Numbered from the stretch's first letter, positions 53,095 through 62,688 are shown. The stretch is 64,000 bases of DNA from Martinezella lusitana (GCF_016901135.1 NZ_JAFEVL010000010.1:372001-436000); one strand, 5' to 3'. Numbers and translations are program-made. The notes: generated by a model not told the origin, from the sequence alone.

Positions 53095-53910
53095 ATGAAC
53101 ATGATGACGGAAGCGGCAGGCGAAAGAGCATTGGCCAAGAAGATGATGACGATCCCCTACAAGGTGATCGGCCAGGACGTTTCGGTCTTTTACGGCGACA
53201 AGCGCGCGCTCTTCGATGTCAACCTGAATATCCGCGCCAATACGGTCACGGCGCTGATCGGCCCGTCAGGTTGCGGCAAGTCCACTTTCCTGCGCTGCCT
53301 CAACCGCATGAACGATACGATCGAGACCTGCCGCGTCACCGGCAAGATCACGCTCGACGAACAGGATGTCTACGACAACAGCATCGATGTCGTGGAGCTG
53401 CGCGCCCGCGTCGGCATGGTCTTCCAGAAGCCCAACCCGTTTCCGAAGTCGATCTACGAAAACGTCGCCTATGGGCCGCGCATCCACGGCCTGCATGGTT
53501 CGAAAGCCGATCTTGACCATATCGTCGAGACCAGCCTGCAGAAGGCCGGTCTCTGGGGCGAGGTCAAGGATCGACTCTATGATGCCGGCACGAGCCTGTC
53601 CGGCGGCCAGCAGCAGCGCCTGTGCATCGCCCGCGCGGTCGCCGTCAGTCCGGAGGTCATCCTGATGGACGAGCCATGTTCGGCGCTCGATCCCATCGCG
53701 ACCGCCAAGGTCGAGGATCTGATCCATGAGCTGCGGGAAAACTTCACCATCGTCATCGTGACGCATTCCATGCAGCAGGCAGCCCGCGTTTCGCAACGCA
53801 CCGCAATGTTTCATCTCGGCCATCTGGTTGAGGAGAACGATACCGACAAAATGTTCACCAATCCCGACGATTTCCGCACGCAGGATTACATCATGGGCCG
53901 ATTTGGTTGA
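53095..53910 (+). CDS. pstB: Phosphate ABC transporter ATP-binding protein
   Basis: ABC ATPase of 271 residues from the ATG at 53095 with GGGGAGGG before it. Walker A is GPSGCGKST (about residues 57-65), the Q loop [11 protein letters not shown], signature [17 protein letters not shown] and Walker [14 protein letters not shown]. All are characteristic of PstB. It is in the pst operon and also signals phosphate status to PhoR through PhoU. Confidence 0.97.
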   Translation: MNMMTEAAGERALAKKMMTIPYKVIGQDVSVFYGDKRALFDVNLNIRANTVTALIGPSGCGKSTFLRCLNRMNDTIETCRVTGKITLDEQDVYDNSIDVVELRARVGMVFQKPNPFPKSIYENVAYGPRIHGLHGSKADLDHIVETSLQKAGLWGEVKDRLYDAGTSLSGGQQQRLCIARAVAVSPEVILMDEPCSALDPIATAKVEDLIHELRENFTIVIVTHSMQQAARVSQRTAMFHLGHLVEENDTDKMFTNPDDFRTQDYIMGRFG

Positions 53911-53961
53911 TGATATCAGGCGCGCGGCTCCTTTCACACAGTTCACCTTGAGGATAGAAAA

Positions 53962-54675
53962 ATGGTCTCCACTCACATTCTCTCTGCCTATGACGAAGAC
54001 CTGAAGTTCCTGACGCGCCGCATTGCGGAAATGGGCGGCCTGGCGGAGCAGATGGTCAGCGACAGCGTTCGCGCATTGGTCCAAAGCGATACCGGTCTTG
54101 CGCAGAAGGTCATTTCCGACGACGTCATCCTCGATCATGCGGAACGTGAAGTCGGCGACAAGGCGATCGTCACCATCGCCCGCCGGCAGCCGATGGCCGC
54201 CGACCTGCGCGAGATCATGGGCTCGATCCGTATCGCTTCCGATCTGGAGCGTGTCGGCGATCTCGGCAAGAATACCGCTAAGCGCGTCATCGCCGTGCAG
54301 GGCACGGGCGTTCCGCGGAAGCTTGCCCGCGGTATCGAACATCTCTCCGAACTGGCGCTCAGCCAGCTCAAGGAAGTGCTTGACGTCTATACCACCCGTT
54401 CGCCGGACAAGGCTGTGTCGATCCGCGAGCGCGACGAGGAAATCGACGCGATGTACACCTCGCTGTTCCGCGAGATGCTGACCTACATGATGGAAGATCC
54501 GCGCAACATCACCACCTGCACGCATCTTCTCTTCTGCGCCAAGAATATCGAGCGCATCGGCGACCATGCCACCAACATCGCCGAGACGATCTACTACATG
54601 GCGACCGGCGCCCAGCCAGAAGGCGAGCGCCCGAAGGATGATACCGCCAACACCGTTGGCGCAGTGACGGAATAA
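53962..54675 (+). CDS. phoU: Phosphate signalling protein PhoU
   Basis: Cytoplasmic negative regulator of 237 residues, made of two PhoU three-helix repeats: HILSAYDEDLKFLTRRIAEM (residues 4-23) and ELALSQLKEVLDVYTTRSPD (about 130-149), each with the metal-binding E/DxxxD pattern. It bridges PstB and PhoR, so that high phosphate shuts off PhoB activity. It lies 51 bases after pstB and 32 before phoB, in the same operon. Confidence 0.96.
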   Translation: MVSTHILSAYDEDLKFLTRRIAEMGGLAEQMVSDSVRALVQSDTGLAQKVISDDVILDHAEREVGDKAIVTIARRQPMAADLREIMGSIRIASDLERVGDLGKNTAKRVIAVQGTGVPRKLARGIEHLSELALSQLKEVLDVYTTRSPDKAVSIRERDEEIDAMYTSLFREMLTYMMEDPRNITTCTHLLFCAKNIERIGDHATNIAETIYYMATGAQPEGERPKDDTANTVGAVTE

Positions 54676-54707
54676 TCCGAAAGCGAAGAAAAGGAGACCA
54701 CAGGCGC

Positions 54708-55391
54708 ATGGTTCCGAGAGTTGCTGTTGTAGAAGACGAGGAAGCGCTCAGCGTTCTGCTGCGCTACAATCTCGAGGCTGAGGGCTTCGAGGTCGACACG
54801 ATCCTCAGAGGCGATGAAGCCGAGCTGCGTCTCCAGGAGCGCATCCCCGATCTTCTGATCCTTGACTGGATGCTCCCCGGTGTATCCGGCATCGAGCTCT
54901 GCCGCCGGCTGCGTATGCGGCCGGAGACGGAGCGCCTGCCGATCATCATGCTGACGGCCCGCGGCGAGGAAAGCGAGCGCGTGCGCGGCCTTTCCACCGG
55001 CGCGGACGATTACGTCGTCAAGCCGTTCTCGACGCCGGAGCTGATGGCCCGCGTCAAGGCGATGCTGCGGCGCGCGCGCCCGGAGGTTCTCTCCACGGTA
55101 TTGCGTTGTGGCGATATCGAGCTGGATCGCGAGACCCATCGCGTTCACCGCAAGAGCCGCGAAGTGCGGCTGGGACCTACGGAATTCCGCCTGCTGGAGT
55201 TCCTGATGTCCTCGCCGGGCCGCGTCTTCTCGCGTTCGCAGCTGCTCGACGGCGTATGGGGGCACGATATCTATGTCGACGAACGTACCGTCGACGTGCA
55301 TGTCGGCCGCCTGCGCAAGGCGCTGAATTTCTCCAATATGCAGGACGTCATCCGTACCGTTCGCGGCGCGGGCTACTCCATGGAAGCCTGA
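54708..55391 (+). CDS. phoB: Phosphate response regulator PhoB
   Basis: OmpR-type response regulator of 227 residues. The receiver domain has acidic pocket VVEDEEALSVLL (residues 5-16), the phosphoacceptor Asp in LLILDWMLPGV (Asp at about residue 53) and Lys in DDYVVKPFS. The winged-helix DNA-binding domain covers about residues 128-225, with the recognition region ELMSSPGRVFSRSQLLDGVWG and RTVDVHVGRLRKAL. It binds Pho boxes such as the one before pstS. A strong hairpin with T run follows its stop. Confidence 0.97.
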   Translation: MVPRVAVVEDEEALSVLLRYNLEAEGFEVDTILRGDEAELRLQERIPDLLILDWMLPGVSGIELCRRLRMRPETERLPIIMLTARGEESERVRGLSTGADDYVVKPFSTPELMARVKAMLRRARPEVLSTVLRCGDIELDRETHRVHRKSREVRLGPTEFRLLEFLMSSPGRVFSRSQLLDGVWGHDIYVDERTVDVHVGRLRKALNFSNMQDVIRTVRGAGYSMEA

Positions 55392-55434
55392 GCGGGTAAG
55401 CCCGTTCAGGCATCGACATAGCGGCGGAAACAGA

Positions 55435-55462
55435 AAACGGGCCTTTCGGCCCGTTTCTTTTA
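55435..55462 (+). terminator. Terminator of the pho locus
   Basis: AAACGGGCC (55435-55443) pairs with GGCCCGTTT (55448-55456), followed by CTTTTAT. It also serves the convergent gcrA gene on the other strand. Confidence 0.93.
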
Positions 55463-55480
55463 TCTCAGCTATGGGGCATC

Positions 55481-56014
55481 TCAGCCGCGCGGTTGAGCTG
55501 GCCGACGCCGTTCATGCACCGGCTGGTAGGCCAGGCGCTGATGGTAGCCGCAATAGGGCGATGCATCCGGGCTCTCGTTGCCGCAGAAGTGGAAATCGTC
55601 CTTCAGCGGGTCGCCGACGGGCCATTTGCAGGTGCGTTCCGTCAGCTCGGTCAGGACGAGGCGCCGAGAGATCGGAACGACGACGTTGGCAGCCGGACGA
55701 TATTGGATCTCGTTGACCGCATCGACCTCAATCTCTTCCTTGAGCATGGTCGCGCCCTGCTGGCGGGTAACCGTGCGGGTTGCGACGCGAGACGTGTAGT
55801 TCGAAGCGCGGGGCGCCGAGGCGCCGCGCTTCGGCGTTCGGGCCGCGTTCGCCGTGCCGCCCGCCTTCGCTCGGCCCGGTAGGCTCAAGCGGTGCACCTT
55901 GCCGATGACGGCGTTACGGCTGACACCGCCCAGCTGCGCCGCTATCTGGCTGGCGCTCAACCCTTCGGACCATAGCTTCTTCAGCTTCTCGACGCGTTCG
56001 TCTGTCCAATTCAT
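55481..56014 (-). CDS. gcrA: Cell cycle regulator GcrA
   Basis: Alphaproteobacterial transcription factor of 177 residues that binds RNA polymerase sigma-70 and acts at promoters with CcrM-methylated GANTC. The N-terminal HTH-like module MNWTDERVEKLKKLWSEGLSASQIAAQLGG and NAVIGKVHRL (residues 1-44) is the hallmark. The C-terminal sigma-binding part includes LTERTCKWPVGDP with FHFCGNESPDASPYCGYHQ (about 125-160), with conserved Cys residues. Four GANTC sites lie 145-181 bases upstream, which suggests methylation-dependent control of its own gene. Confidence 0.96.
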   Translation of the reverse strand: MNWTDERVEKLKKLWSEGLSASQIAAQLGGVSRNAVIGKVHRLSLPGRAKAGGTANAARTPKRGASAPRASNYTSRVATRTVTRQQGATMLKEEIEVDAVNEIQYRPAANVVVPISRRLVLTELTERTCKWPVGDPLKDDFHFCGNESPDASPYCGYHQRLAYQPVHERRRPAQPRG

Positions 56015-56158
56015 GCCCTGTCTCCGCTGTCGCGTTTCCGATGGCAGAATCCTTCACCATTGCCTCGCATAGGTTCGAGGCGCGAAACGCTCTAAAATTG
56101 TGGTGACTAGTTCCGCCGCATGCAGTCTAGCAATTGGTTTTTAACCTAGTGTGAGGCT

Positions 56159-56195
56159 GACTCCGTGACAAGAGTCGCGGGAATCTTGAGGAATC
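56159..56195. promoter_or_regulatory. Cluster of four CcrM GANTC sites
   Basis: GACTC (56159-56163), GAGTC (56172-56176) and GAATC twice (56181-56185 and 56191-56195) lie within 37 bases of the gcrA upstream region. One GANTC is expected about every 256 bases, so the cluster is strongly non-random. CcrM methylates the adenine of these sites and GcrA activates methylated promoters. Confidence 0.75.
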
Positions 56196-56312
56196 GATTT
56201 CGAGGTTTTCCCCAACTTGCTGTCCTGACGTGGCATTTATGCAATATGATCCGACGAACCTGTCCCTTTCAGCGGCAGGCCTTCTCTCGCACCTGCTAAA
56301 TCGCCAGTTTTG

Positions 56313-56371
56313 TTGACATCGCGGTGCAAAACATCAATAGTGCCCACGCCGCCGCAAGGCGGCATTTTTGA
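56313..56371 (+). promoter_or_regulatory. argD promoter and 5' leader hairpin
   Basis: TTGACA (56313-56318), 17 bases, AATAGT (56336-56341) is a good sigma-70-like promoter. Directly after it GCCGCC (56348-56353) pairs with GGCGGC (56358-56363) through a GCAA tetraloop and is followed by ATTTTTG and another T run. The hairpin would sit at the very 5' end of the argD transcript, either as an RNA stabiliser or as a terminator/attenuator. Confidence 0.5.
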
Positions 56372-56439
56372 TTTTTTCGGACCCGTTTCATGGAAAGGAA
56401 GCGATTGGTCCTTAGGGTTGTGATCGAGGAGATATGGCC

Positions 56440-57639
56440 ATGGCCGAGACCGCGCCGCTTTATGATACCTATATGCGCGCTCCGCTGCGGTTCGAGCGAG
56501 GCGAGGGCGTCTGGCTGATCACCGAAAGCGGCGAGCGCTATCTCGATTTTGCCGCGGGCGTCGCGGTTAATTCGCTCGGTCATGCGCATCCCCATCTCGT
56601 GGCGGAATTGAAGGCGCAGGCGGACAAGGTATGGCACCTGTCCAACCTCTATGAAGTGCCCGGCCAGGAGAAGCTGTCGAAGCGCCTGACGGAGGTCACC
56701 TTTGCCGACAAGGTGTTCTTCACCAATTCGGGCGCCGAAGCGCTGGAATGCGCCATCAAGACGGCGCGGCGCTATCAGTTTGCCAAGGGGCATCCCGAGA
56801 AGTTCCATATCATCACCTTCGAAGGTGCCTTCCACGGCCGTACCATCGCGACGATCGCCGCCGGTGGCCAGGAAAAGTATATCGAAGGCTTCGGCCCGAA
56901 GGCCCCTGGCTTCGATCAGGTGGCTTTCGGCGATCTCGATGCGGTTCGCGCCGCAATCACCGATGCGACGGCTGCGATCCTGGTCGAGCCGGTGCAGGGC
57001 GAAGGCGGCATCCGCCCGGCGACCAACGAATTCCTGCGCGGCCTCCGCCAGATTTGCGATGAGCATGGCCTGCTCCTGGTTCTCGACGAGGTCCAGTCCG
57101 GCGTCGGCCGCACGGGCAAGCTCTTCGCCCATGAATGGGCCGGCATCAAGCCCGATATCATGGCGGTCGCCAAGGGCATCGGCGGTGGTTTTCCGCTCGG
57201 CGCATGCCTTGCGACGGCTGAGGCAGCCTCCGGCATGAAGGCCGGCACGCACGGGTCGACCTATGGCGGCAATCCGCTTGCCATGGCGGTCGGCAATGCG
57301 GTGCTCGACATCGTGCTGGCCGATGGTTTCCTGGAGCATGTGCGTGATATTGCGCTGGTCTTCCGCCAGGGCCTTGCCTCGCTCAAGGATCGCTTCCCGG
57401 ATATCATCGAGGACATCCGCGGCGAAGGCCTAATGCTCGGCATCAAGGCGGCTATCCCGCAGACGGAACTGCTGCAGGCGATCCGCGCCGAGCACCTGCT
57501 GGGCGTTCCGGCCGGCGACAACGTCATTCGCCTGTTGCCGCCGCTGATCGTGACCGCCGAGGAAGCGCGCGAAGGTCTCGCCCGCATCGAGCGTGCGGCC
57601 GAGCGTGCCCGCGCCGCCCGCGTCAAGAAATCGGCTTGA
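56440..57639 (+). CDS. argD: Acetylornithine aminotransferase
   Basis: PLP enzyme of arginine synthesis that converts N-acetylglutamate semialdehyde to N-acetylornithine. It has 399 residues from the second ATG at 56440, which is eight bases from GAGGAG; an ATG at 56434 is too close. The PLP Lys lies in [18 protein letters not shown] (Lys at about residue 249), with the [18 protein letters not shown] motif before it and [17 protein letters not shown] after it. It is followed by argF 73 bases downstream in the same direction, so the pair may be an operon. Confidence 0.95.
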   Translation: MAETAPLYDTYMRAPLRFERGEGVWLITESGERYLDFAAGVAVNSLGHAHPHLVAELKAQADKVWHLSNLYEVPGQEKLSKRLTEVTFADKVFFTNSGAEALECAIKTARRYQFAKGHPEKFHIITFEGAFHGRTIATIAAGGQEKYIEGFGPKAPGFDQVAFGDLDAVRAAITDATAAILVEPVQGEGGIRPATNEFLRGLRQICDEHGLLLVLDEVQSGVGRTGKLFAHEWAGIKPDIMAVAKGIGGGFPLGACLATAEAASGMKAGTHGSTYGGNPLAMAVGNAVLDIVLADGFLEHVRDIALVFRQGLASLKDRFPDIIEDIRGEGLMLGIKAAIPQTELLQAIRAEHLLGVPAGDNVIRLLPPLIVTAEEAREGLARIERAAERARAARVKKSA

Positions 57640-57712
57640 ATTCAGCGCCCGCAATCGGGGCGTTCTTGCCCCACGCGGGCGTTATTGTTTTTTGTGGAGT
57701 ACAGGTAAGGAC

Positions 57713-58630
57713 ATGGCTTCTCCGAAACACTTTCTCGATCTCTCGGCTGTCCCGGCCGCCGATCTGCGCCACATCATCGATGACGCGATCGTGCGAAAAA
57801 TGGCATTGAAGGCAGGTACCGCCGACAAGCCGCTTGCCGGCAAGATGCTGGCGATGATCTTCGAGAAGCCTTCCACCCGAACCCGCGTCTCCTTCGACGT
57901 CGGCATGCGCCAGCTCGGTGGGGAGACACTTTTCCTTTCCGGAACCGAAATGCAGCTCGGCCGCGCCGAGACGATCGGCGATACGGCGAAGGTGCTGTCG
58001 CGTTATGTCGATGCGATCATGATCCGCACGACCGATCATTCGCGCCTGCTGGAACTGGCGGAGCATGCGACCGTTCCGGTCATCAACGCGCTGACCGACG
58101 ATACCCATCCTTGCCAGGTCATGGCCGATATCATGACCTTCGAGGAGCATCGCGGCCCGGTCAAGGGCAAGACCCTCGCGTGGACGGGCGACGGCAACAA
58201 CGTGCTGCATTCGCTGGTGGAAGGGGCGGCGCGGTTCGGCTATCGCATGAACATGGCGGTACCTCTTGGTTCCGAGCCCAAGGATCACTATTTGAACTGG
58301 GCCCGCAACCAGGGCGCCGAAATCATGCTCTCGCATGATGCCGACCGTGCGGTCGCCGGTGCCGATTGCGTGGTAACCGATACCTGGGTTTCCATGAATC
58401 AGGAACACCGGGCCCGCGGTCACAACGTCTTCCAGCCCTATCAGGTCAACACGGCTTTGATGGCACAGGCCGGCAAGGACGCGTTGTTCATGCATTGCCT
58501 GCCCGCTCATCGCGGGGAGGAAGTGACTGATGAAGTGATCGATGGTCCGCAATCCGTTGTTTTCGATGAGGCGGAAAACCGCCTTCATGCGCAAAAGTCG
58601 ATTCTTGCTTGGTGCCTGGGCGCAATCTGA
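57713..58630 (+). CDS. argF: Ornithine carbamoyltransferase
   Basis: Makes citrulline from ornithine and carbamoyl phosphate; 305 residues from ATG 57713, a normal OTC length. The carbamoyl phosphate motif [20 protein letters not shown] lies at about residues 48-67, the HPCQ-type motif in [19 protein letters not shown] at about 124-142 and the ornithine site [16 protein letters not shown] at about 262-277. It is downstream of argD and upstream of hslO (48 bases). Confidence 0.97.
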   Translation: MASPKHFLDLSAVPAADLRHIIDDAIVRKMALKAGTADKPLAGKMLAMIFEKPSTRTRVSFDVGMRQLGGETLFLSGTEMQLGRAETIGDTAKVLSRYVDAIMIRTTDHSRLLELAEHATVPVINALTDDTHPCQVMADIMTFEEHRGPVKGKTLAWTGDGNNVLHSLVEGAARFGYRMNMAVPLGSEPKDHYLNWARNQGAEIMLSHDADRAVAGADCVVTDTWVSMNQEHRARGHNVFQPYQVNTALMAQAGKDALFMHCLPAHRGEEVTDEVIDGPQSVVFDEAENRLHAQKSILAWCLGAI

Positions 58631-58677
58631 GGATATGAAACCGCGTCTGAGGGCGGGGGCGCAGTAGGAGTAGAGCA

Positions 58678-59667
58678 ATGGCCGAAAATGCAGCCTCGCT
58701 GGGTCAGTTTGATTTTGCCGGTGACGATCATGTCGTTCCCTTCCAGGTGGAAGGGCTCGATGTGCGCGGTCGTGCCGTACAGCTTGGTTCGTTGCTGGAC
58801 GCAATTCTTGCCCGGCACAACTATCCGACCCCGGTCGCCCGGCTTTTGGCCGAGGCCATCGTCCTGACCGTCCTGCTCGGCACGTCGCTGAAGTTCGAGG
58901 GCAAGTTCACCGTGCAGACCAAGAGCGACGGTCCCGTCGACCTCCTGGTTGCCGATTTCTCGACGCCGGAAAATGTCCGCGCCTACGCTCGTTTCGATGA
59001 AGAGGCCCTGGCAAAGGCGATCGCCGCCGGTGAAACCGAGCCGGAACAGTTGCTCGGCAAGGGCGTGCTCGCCTTCACCATCGATCAGGGTCGCTACAGC
59101 CAGCCCTATCAAGGCATCGTCGCTCTCGATGGCGCCTCGCTCGAGGAGATTGCCGGCACTTATTTCCGCCAGTCGGAGCAGATACCGACCCGGGTTCGTC
59201 TGGGCGCAGCGGAGCTCTTCGATCGTGATGAGAACGGCAAGCCGCGGCATCGCTGGCGGGCGGGCGGCCTTATCGCGCAGTTTCTGCCGGAAGCGCCGGA
59301 GCGCATGCGCCAGCCGGATCTCCATGGCGGCGATGGCGATAGCGGCATGCGTAACCATGTCGAGGACGATGCCTGGGCGGAAGCACGCAGCCTGGTGGAG
59401 ACCATCGATGCCGATGAGTTGACGGATCCGCTTGTCGGCACCGAGCGCCTGCTGTTCCGTCTCTTCCATGAGCGCGGCGTGCGCGTCTACGAACCCAAGG
59501 CGGTTTTCGACCGCTGTTCCTGTTCGCGCGACAAGCTGAAGGGCGTGTTGCAGGGGTTCTCGGCCGAGGAGATCGAGGCCAGCCAGGAGAACGGCGAAAT
59601 CGCCGTCACCTGCGAATTCTGCTCGACCACCTACCACTTCGAGGCAGCCGAGATAAATGCGGCCTGA
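58678..59667 (+). CDS. hslO: Redox-regulated chaperone Hsp33
   Basis: Oxidation-activated holdase chaperone of 329 residues with a GTAGGAG ribosome site. The N-terminal HSP33 fold is followed by a C-terminal zinc domain with FDRCSCSRDKLKG (CxC, about residues 279-291) and TCEFCSTTYHF (CxxC, about 312-322). These four Cys bind zinc in the reduced state and form disulfides under oxidative stress. It lies 48 bases after argF and may be co-transcribed. Confidence 0.95.
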   Translation: MAENAASLGQFDFAGDDHVVPFQVEGLDVRGRAVQLGSLLDAILARHNYPTPVARLLAEAIVLTVLLGTSLKFEGKFTVQTKSDGPVDLLVADFSTPENVRAYARFDEEALAKAIAAGETEPEQLLGKGVLAFTIDQGRYSQPYQGIVALDGASLEEIAGTYFRQSEQIPTRVRLGAAELFDRDENGKPRHRWRAGGLIAQFLPEAPERMRQPDLHGGDGDSGMRNHVEDDAWAEARSLVETIDADELTDPLVGTERLLFRLFHERGVRVYEPKAVFDRCSCSRDKLKGVLQGFSAEEIEASQENGEIAVTCEFCSTTYHFEAAEINAA

Positions 59668-59673
59668 TCAGGC

Positions 59674-60066
59674 TCAGTTCAGCGTCCGCAGCAGGTTGGG
59701 CGTATCGAGAGAGAAGGCGGGGATCTTGACATGGAAAAGCTCCCCGTCATCAGTCTCCATCTGATAGTGGCCGAACATCATTCCCGAGGGCGTGTCCAGC
59801 GGGCATCCTGAAGAATATTCATAGGTGTCGCCGGGCCGCAGATGCGGCTGTTCGCCGACGACGCCTGGGCCGGTCACTTCGTCGACTATTCCGTTCATGT
59901 CCGTGATATGCCAATAGCGCGTCACCAGCCGAACGGAAATTTTCGAGTGGTTGGAGATGACGATGCGATAGCCCCAGACATAGCGATCGTCATCCGGATC
60001 GGATTGCTCCTCCAGATAAAACGGCTCCACGACCACTTCTATGTCGCGTGTTAGGGCGCGATACAT
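59674..60066 (-). CDS. apaG: ApaG/CorD-like protein
   Basis: Cytoplasmic protein of 130 residues from the ATG at 60066; an upstream frame to 60099 is longer than the family. The ApaG domain covers the full length: [11 protein letters not shown] near residues 9-20, [22 protein letters not shown] (about 43-64) and [25 protein letters not shown] (about 83-107). ApaG is a beta-sandwich protein with links to diadenosine tetraphosphate and metal resistance; molecular role is unsettled. Only 6 bases separate its stop from the convergent hslO gene. Confidence 0.93.
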   Translation of the reverse strand: MYRALTRDIEVVVEPFYLEEQSDPDDDRYVWGYRIVISNHSKISVRLVTRYWHITDMNGIVDEVTGPGVVGEQPHLRPGDTYEYSSGCPLDTPSGMMFGHYQMETDDGELFHVKIPAFSLDTPNLLRTLN

Positions 60067-60677
60067 GCCTGATACCTTACCACTGCGCTGGAGCATCAAG
60101 CGTCTGACAAACGCTGGAAAAGCCTCAGTATCTTAAAGTCTGCGGCATATTATCCGCTTTCCACCGTCCCGCAAAATGCAGGATATCTAGCGGTATCCTA
60201 CAAGCAACCTATTCCGTCAAGGAACGGATCGGTGAAAACCCGTGTGATCGGCCTGAGCATTCCGACTTTCAGCTATTACGGCTAACATCCAAGGTTAATA
60301 GGCCGCAGCTAAAAGTATCGTAGGCCGCTTCTCCTTCATTGTTATCCTGTATGTTGCCGCCGGAATGTCTTCAACGGGCGGAAACGCTTGCGGAAATTGT
60401 ATGGCGGACTTGAGACTCGATTGTCATATCCGTCGAGCCTCAATCGAAATCTCCAAATCATATAATTCCCAAACCCGTCTTGTGTTCCCCAGGAAGCGCC
60501 TCTCCGCGATTCCCGGGTGAAAGGATTTCGGCTATCATCTGATTCTGGCACGGCCCGTGCCTCCCCCCTCCATTCGGGAAAGCATAGTTCATGCGGGGTC
60601 GTTGATAGCTGAACCGACTGTTTTGAGCGCCAGGCATAAGGAGGGGTTGCGGTCATTGCTCGCAATAGGAGGTTTAC
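60067..60677. other. 611-base intergenic region with no supported gene
   Basis: The largest gene-free gap in the window. An overlapping minus-strand frame (60342-60824) has no ribosome site or family and is rejected. A short palindrome GGCACGG/CCGTGCC lies at 60547-60561, followed by a C run. No promoter or RNA gene could be assigned, although the length leaves room for a small RNA. Confidence 0.6.
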
Positions 60678-61391
60678 ATGAAGCTTTCTGCCCCTGTTTA
60701 TCATTTGAAGCGCAAGGCGCGGCTTCTGTCGCGCCAACAGAACATCCCTTTGCATGCGGCGCTGGATCGCATCGCGGCGGACGAGGGATTTAAAGGCTGG
60801 AGCTTGCTTGCGGCCAAGACGCAAGCAGCCGTACCCGCCGACGATTTGTTTTCACTCTTGAATCCGGGCGATCTGGTGCTGGTCGGCGCGCGACCCGGCC
60901 AGGGCAAGACATTGATGAGCCTCAAGCTCGCCGTCGGAGCCATGAAATCAGGCAATCGCAGCGCCTTCTTCACGCTCGAGGATACGGAGAAGGTCGTTCT
61001 GGATCGCTTCCGGATCATCGGCGTGGATCAGGCCGAGTTCCGGGAACTGTTCGAGCTCGACAGTTCCGACGCCATAAGCGCCGACTACATCATGCGCAAA
61101 TTGACGCCCGCGCCGCGCGGCACACTGGCGGTGGTCGACTATCTGCAGATACTCGATCAGAAGCGGGAGAAGCCGGAACTGATGACCCAGGTCCGGGCAT
61201 TGAAGGCTTTCGCGCGCGACAAGGGCGTGATCGTCGTGTTCATCTCGCAAATCGACCGTTCATACGATCCGGCGCTGAAACCGTTGCCTGATCTCGATGA
61301 CATCCGTCTGCCCAACCCTCTGGATCTCGCGCTTTTCGATAAGCTGTTCTTCTTGCACGCCGGCAAGGTTCAATTCAAAGCGGCGAGCTGA
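60678..61391 (+). CDS. DnaB-like RecA-fold ATPase without the N-terminal domain
   Basis: Predicted P-loop ATPase of 237 residues with AGGAGG ribosome site. Walker A is GARPGQGKTLMSLKLA (about residues 76-91), Walker B-like VVDYLQIL (about 153-160) matching the DnaB signature, and SQIDRSYDP (about 193) is a sensor-like motif. The helicase C-terminal domain is present, but the N-terminal dimer domain, linker helix and full helicase length (about 460 residues) are lacking, so it may not unwind DNA alone. Such short DnaB-like proteins are conserved in Rhizobiaceae; function is not known. Confidence 0.8.
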   Translation: MKLSAPVYHLKRKARLLSRQQNIPLHAALDRIAADEGFKGWSLLAAKTQAAVPADDLFSLLNPGDLVLVGARPGQGKTLMSLKLAVGAMKSGNRSAFFTLEDTEKVVLDRFRIIGVDQAEFRELFELDSSDAISADYIMRKLTPAPRGTLAVVDYLQILDQKREKPELMTQVRALKAFARDKGVIVVFISQIDRSYDPALKPLPDLDDIRLPNPLDLALFDKLFFLHAGKVQFKAAS

Positions 61392-61442
61392 CGGCGGCCG
61401 TCAGCCTGCGCCATGGTTTACTGGCTGCTAAGCGCAGGCCAG

Positions 61443-61467
61443 GCCGCCCGGAGAATATCCGGGCGGC
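61443..61467. terminator. Bidirectional hairpin between ATPase gene and metZ
   Basis: GCCGCCCGGA (61443-61452) pairs with TCCGGGCGGC (61458-61467) around GAATA. It lies between two convergent genes and probably ends both, although no long T run is seen. Confidence 0.7.
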
Positions 61468-61480
61468 TTGTCGATTGATA

Positions 61481-62668
61481 TCAGGCGGAGACCTGCGCCA
61501 GGGCGCGGGCGAAATCCTCGACCAGATCCGCGCTGTCCTCGATGCCGGCGGAGAAACGCACGGTGCCCGGCGAAATGCCGAGTTCGGCGCGCGCCTCGTC
61601 GGTGAGGTTCTTGTGCGTCGTGGTAGCCGGATGCGTGATCAGGCTCTTGCTGTCGCCGAGATTGTTGGAAATCCGCACGATCTCCAGCGCGTTCTGCAGC
61701 TTGAAGGCCGCTTCCTTGCCGCCCTTCAGCTCGAAGGCGACCAGGGTGGAGCCGCCGGTCATCTGCTTGGCGATGATATCGGCCTGCGGGTGATCCTTGC
61801 GGCCGGGATAGATCACGCGGGCGACCTTGCCGGTCTGCTCGGCGAGGAAATCGGCCACCTTGGCGGCGTTCGCCGTCTGTTGTGCGACGCGCAGCGGCAA
61901 TGTCTCGATGCCCTTCAGCAGCGTCCAGGCGGTGAACGGCGACATGGCCGGGCCGGTGTGGCGGAAATAATCCTGCAGGTTTTCGTCGATCCACTGCTTG
62001 TCGGAAAGGATGACGCCGCCGAGCGAGCGACCCTGGCCGTCGATATGCTTTGTGGCGGAATAGACGACGATATGGGCGCCAAGCTCCAGCGGCTTCTGGA
62101 AGAGCGGCGTGGCGAAGACGTTATCGACCACGACCTTGGCGCCGATCTGGTTGGCGAGCTTGGCCACAGCAGTGATATCGACCACTTCCAGCGTCGGGTT
62201 GGTCGGGCTTTCCAGGAAGAACACCTTGGTGCTCGGCTTGACGGCCTTTTCCCAGTTCTCGATGAACCGACCATCGACCAGCGTGCATTCGATGCCATAT
62301 TTCGGCGCCAGCGTCTCGACGACCCAGCGGCAGGAGCCGAAGAGCGCGCGGGCGGCAACGATATGGTCGCCGGCCTTCAACTGGCAGAGAATGGCGGCGG
62401 TGACGGCGGCCATGCCCGAGGCCGTGGCGCGGGCATCTTCGGCGCCTTCCAGCGCGCACATGCGCTTTTCGAACATGTCGTTGGTCGGGCTGCCATAGCG
62501 GGCATAGATGAAGCCATCCGTCTCGCCCTTGAAGCGGGCTTCGGCCGCTTCCGAGGTATTATAGACGAAGCCCTGGGTCAGATAGATTGCTTCGGATGTT
62601 TCGCCGAATTGCGAACGGAGCGTTCCGCTGTGAACGAGCTGGGTTGCGGGGCGCCAAGTCTTGCTCAT
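61481..62668 (-). CDS. metZ: O-succinylhomoserine sulfhydrylase
   Basis: PLP enzyme that makes homocysteine from O-succinylhomoserine and sulfide, in methionine synthesis. It has 395 residues from ATG 62668 (MSKTWRPATQLVHSG); an upstream start at 62740 would overlap the riboswitch. Family features are GFVYNTSEAAEARF (about 34-47), YARYGSPTND, DHIVAARALFGSC, and the PLP Lys in VYSATKHIDGQGR (Lys at about residue 206). It is preceded by a SAM-II riboswitch plus terminator, fitting feedback by SAM. Confidence 0.95.
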   Translation of the reverse strand: MSKTWRPATQLVHSGTLRSQFGETSEAIYLTQGFVYNTSEAAEARFKGETDGFIYARYGSPTNDMFEKRMCALEGAEDARATASGMAAVTAAILCQLKAGDHIVAARALFGSCRWVVETLAPKYGIECTLVDGRFIENWEKAVKPSTKVFFLESPTNPTLEVVDITAVAKLANQIGAKVVVDNVFATPLFQKPLELGAHIVVYSATKHIDGQGRSLGGVILSDKQWIDENLQDYFRHTGPAMSPFTAWTLLKGIETLPLRVAQQTANAAKVADFLAEQTGKVARVIYPGRKDHPQADIIAKQMTGGSTLVAFELKGGKEAAFKLQNALEIVRISNNLGDSKSLITHPATTTHKNLTDEARAELGISPGTVRFSAGIEDSADLVEDFARALAQVSA

Positions 62669-62688
62669 GCCATCACCACTTTCAAAAC

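Larger units (their letters stand above)
56015..56439. other. 425-base divergent region between gcrA and argD
   Basis: Contains four GANTC motifs (56159-56163, 56172-56176, 56181-56185, 56191-56195), a sigma-70-like promoter at 56313-56341 toward argD, and a hairpin at 56348-56363 in the leader. No protein-coding gene is supported. Confidence 0.7.

Noticed and set aside
60342..60824. 160-codon minus-strand open frame overlapping the DnaB-like gene start
   Set aside because: No ribosome site or family; overlaps a clear gene on the plus strand.
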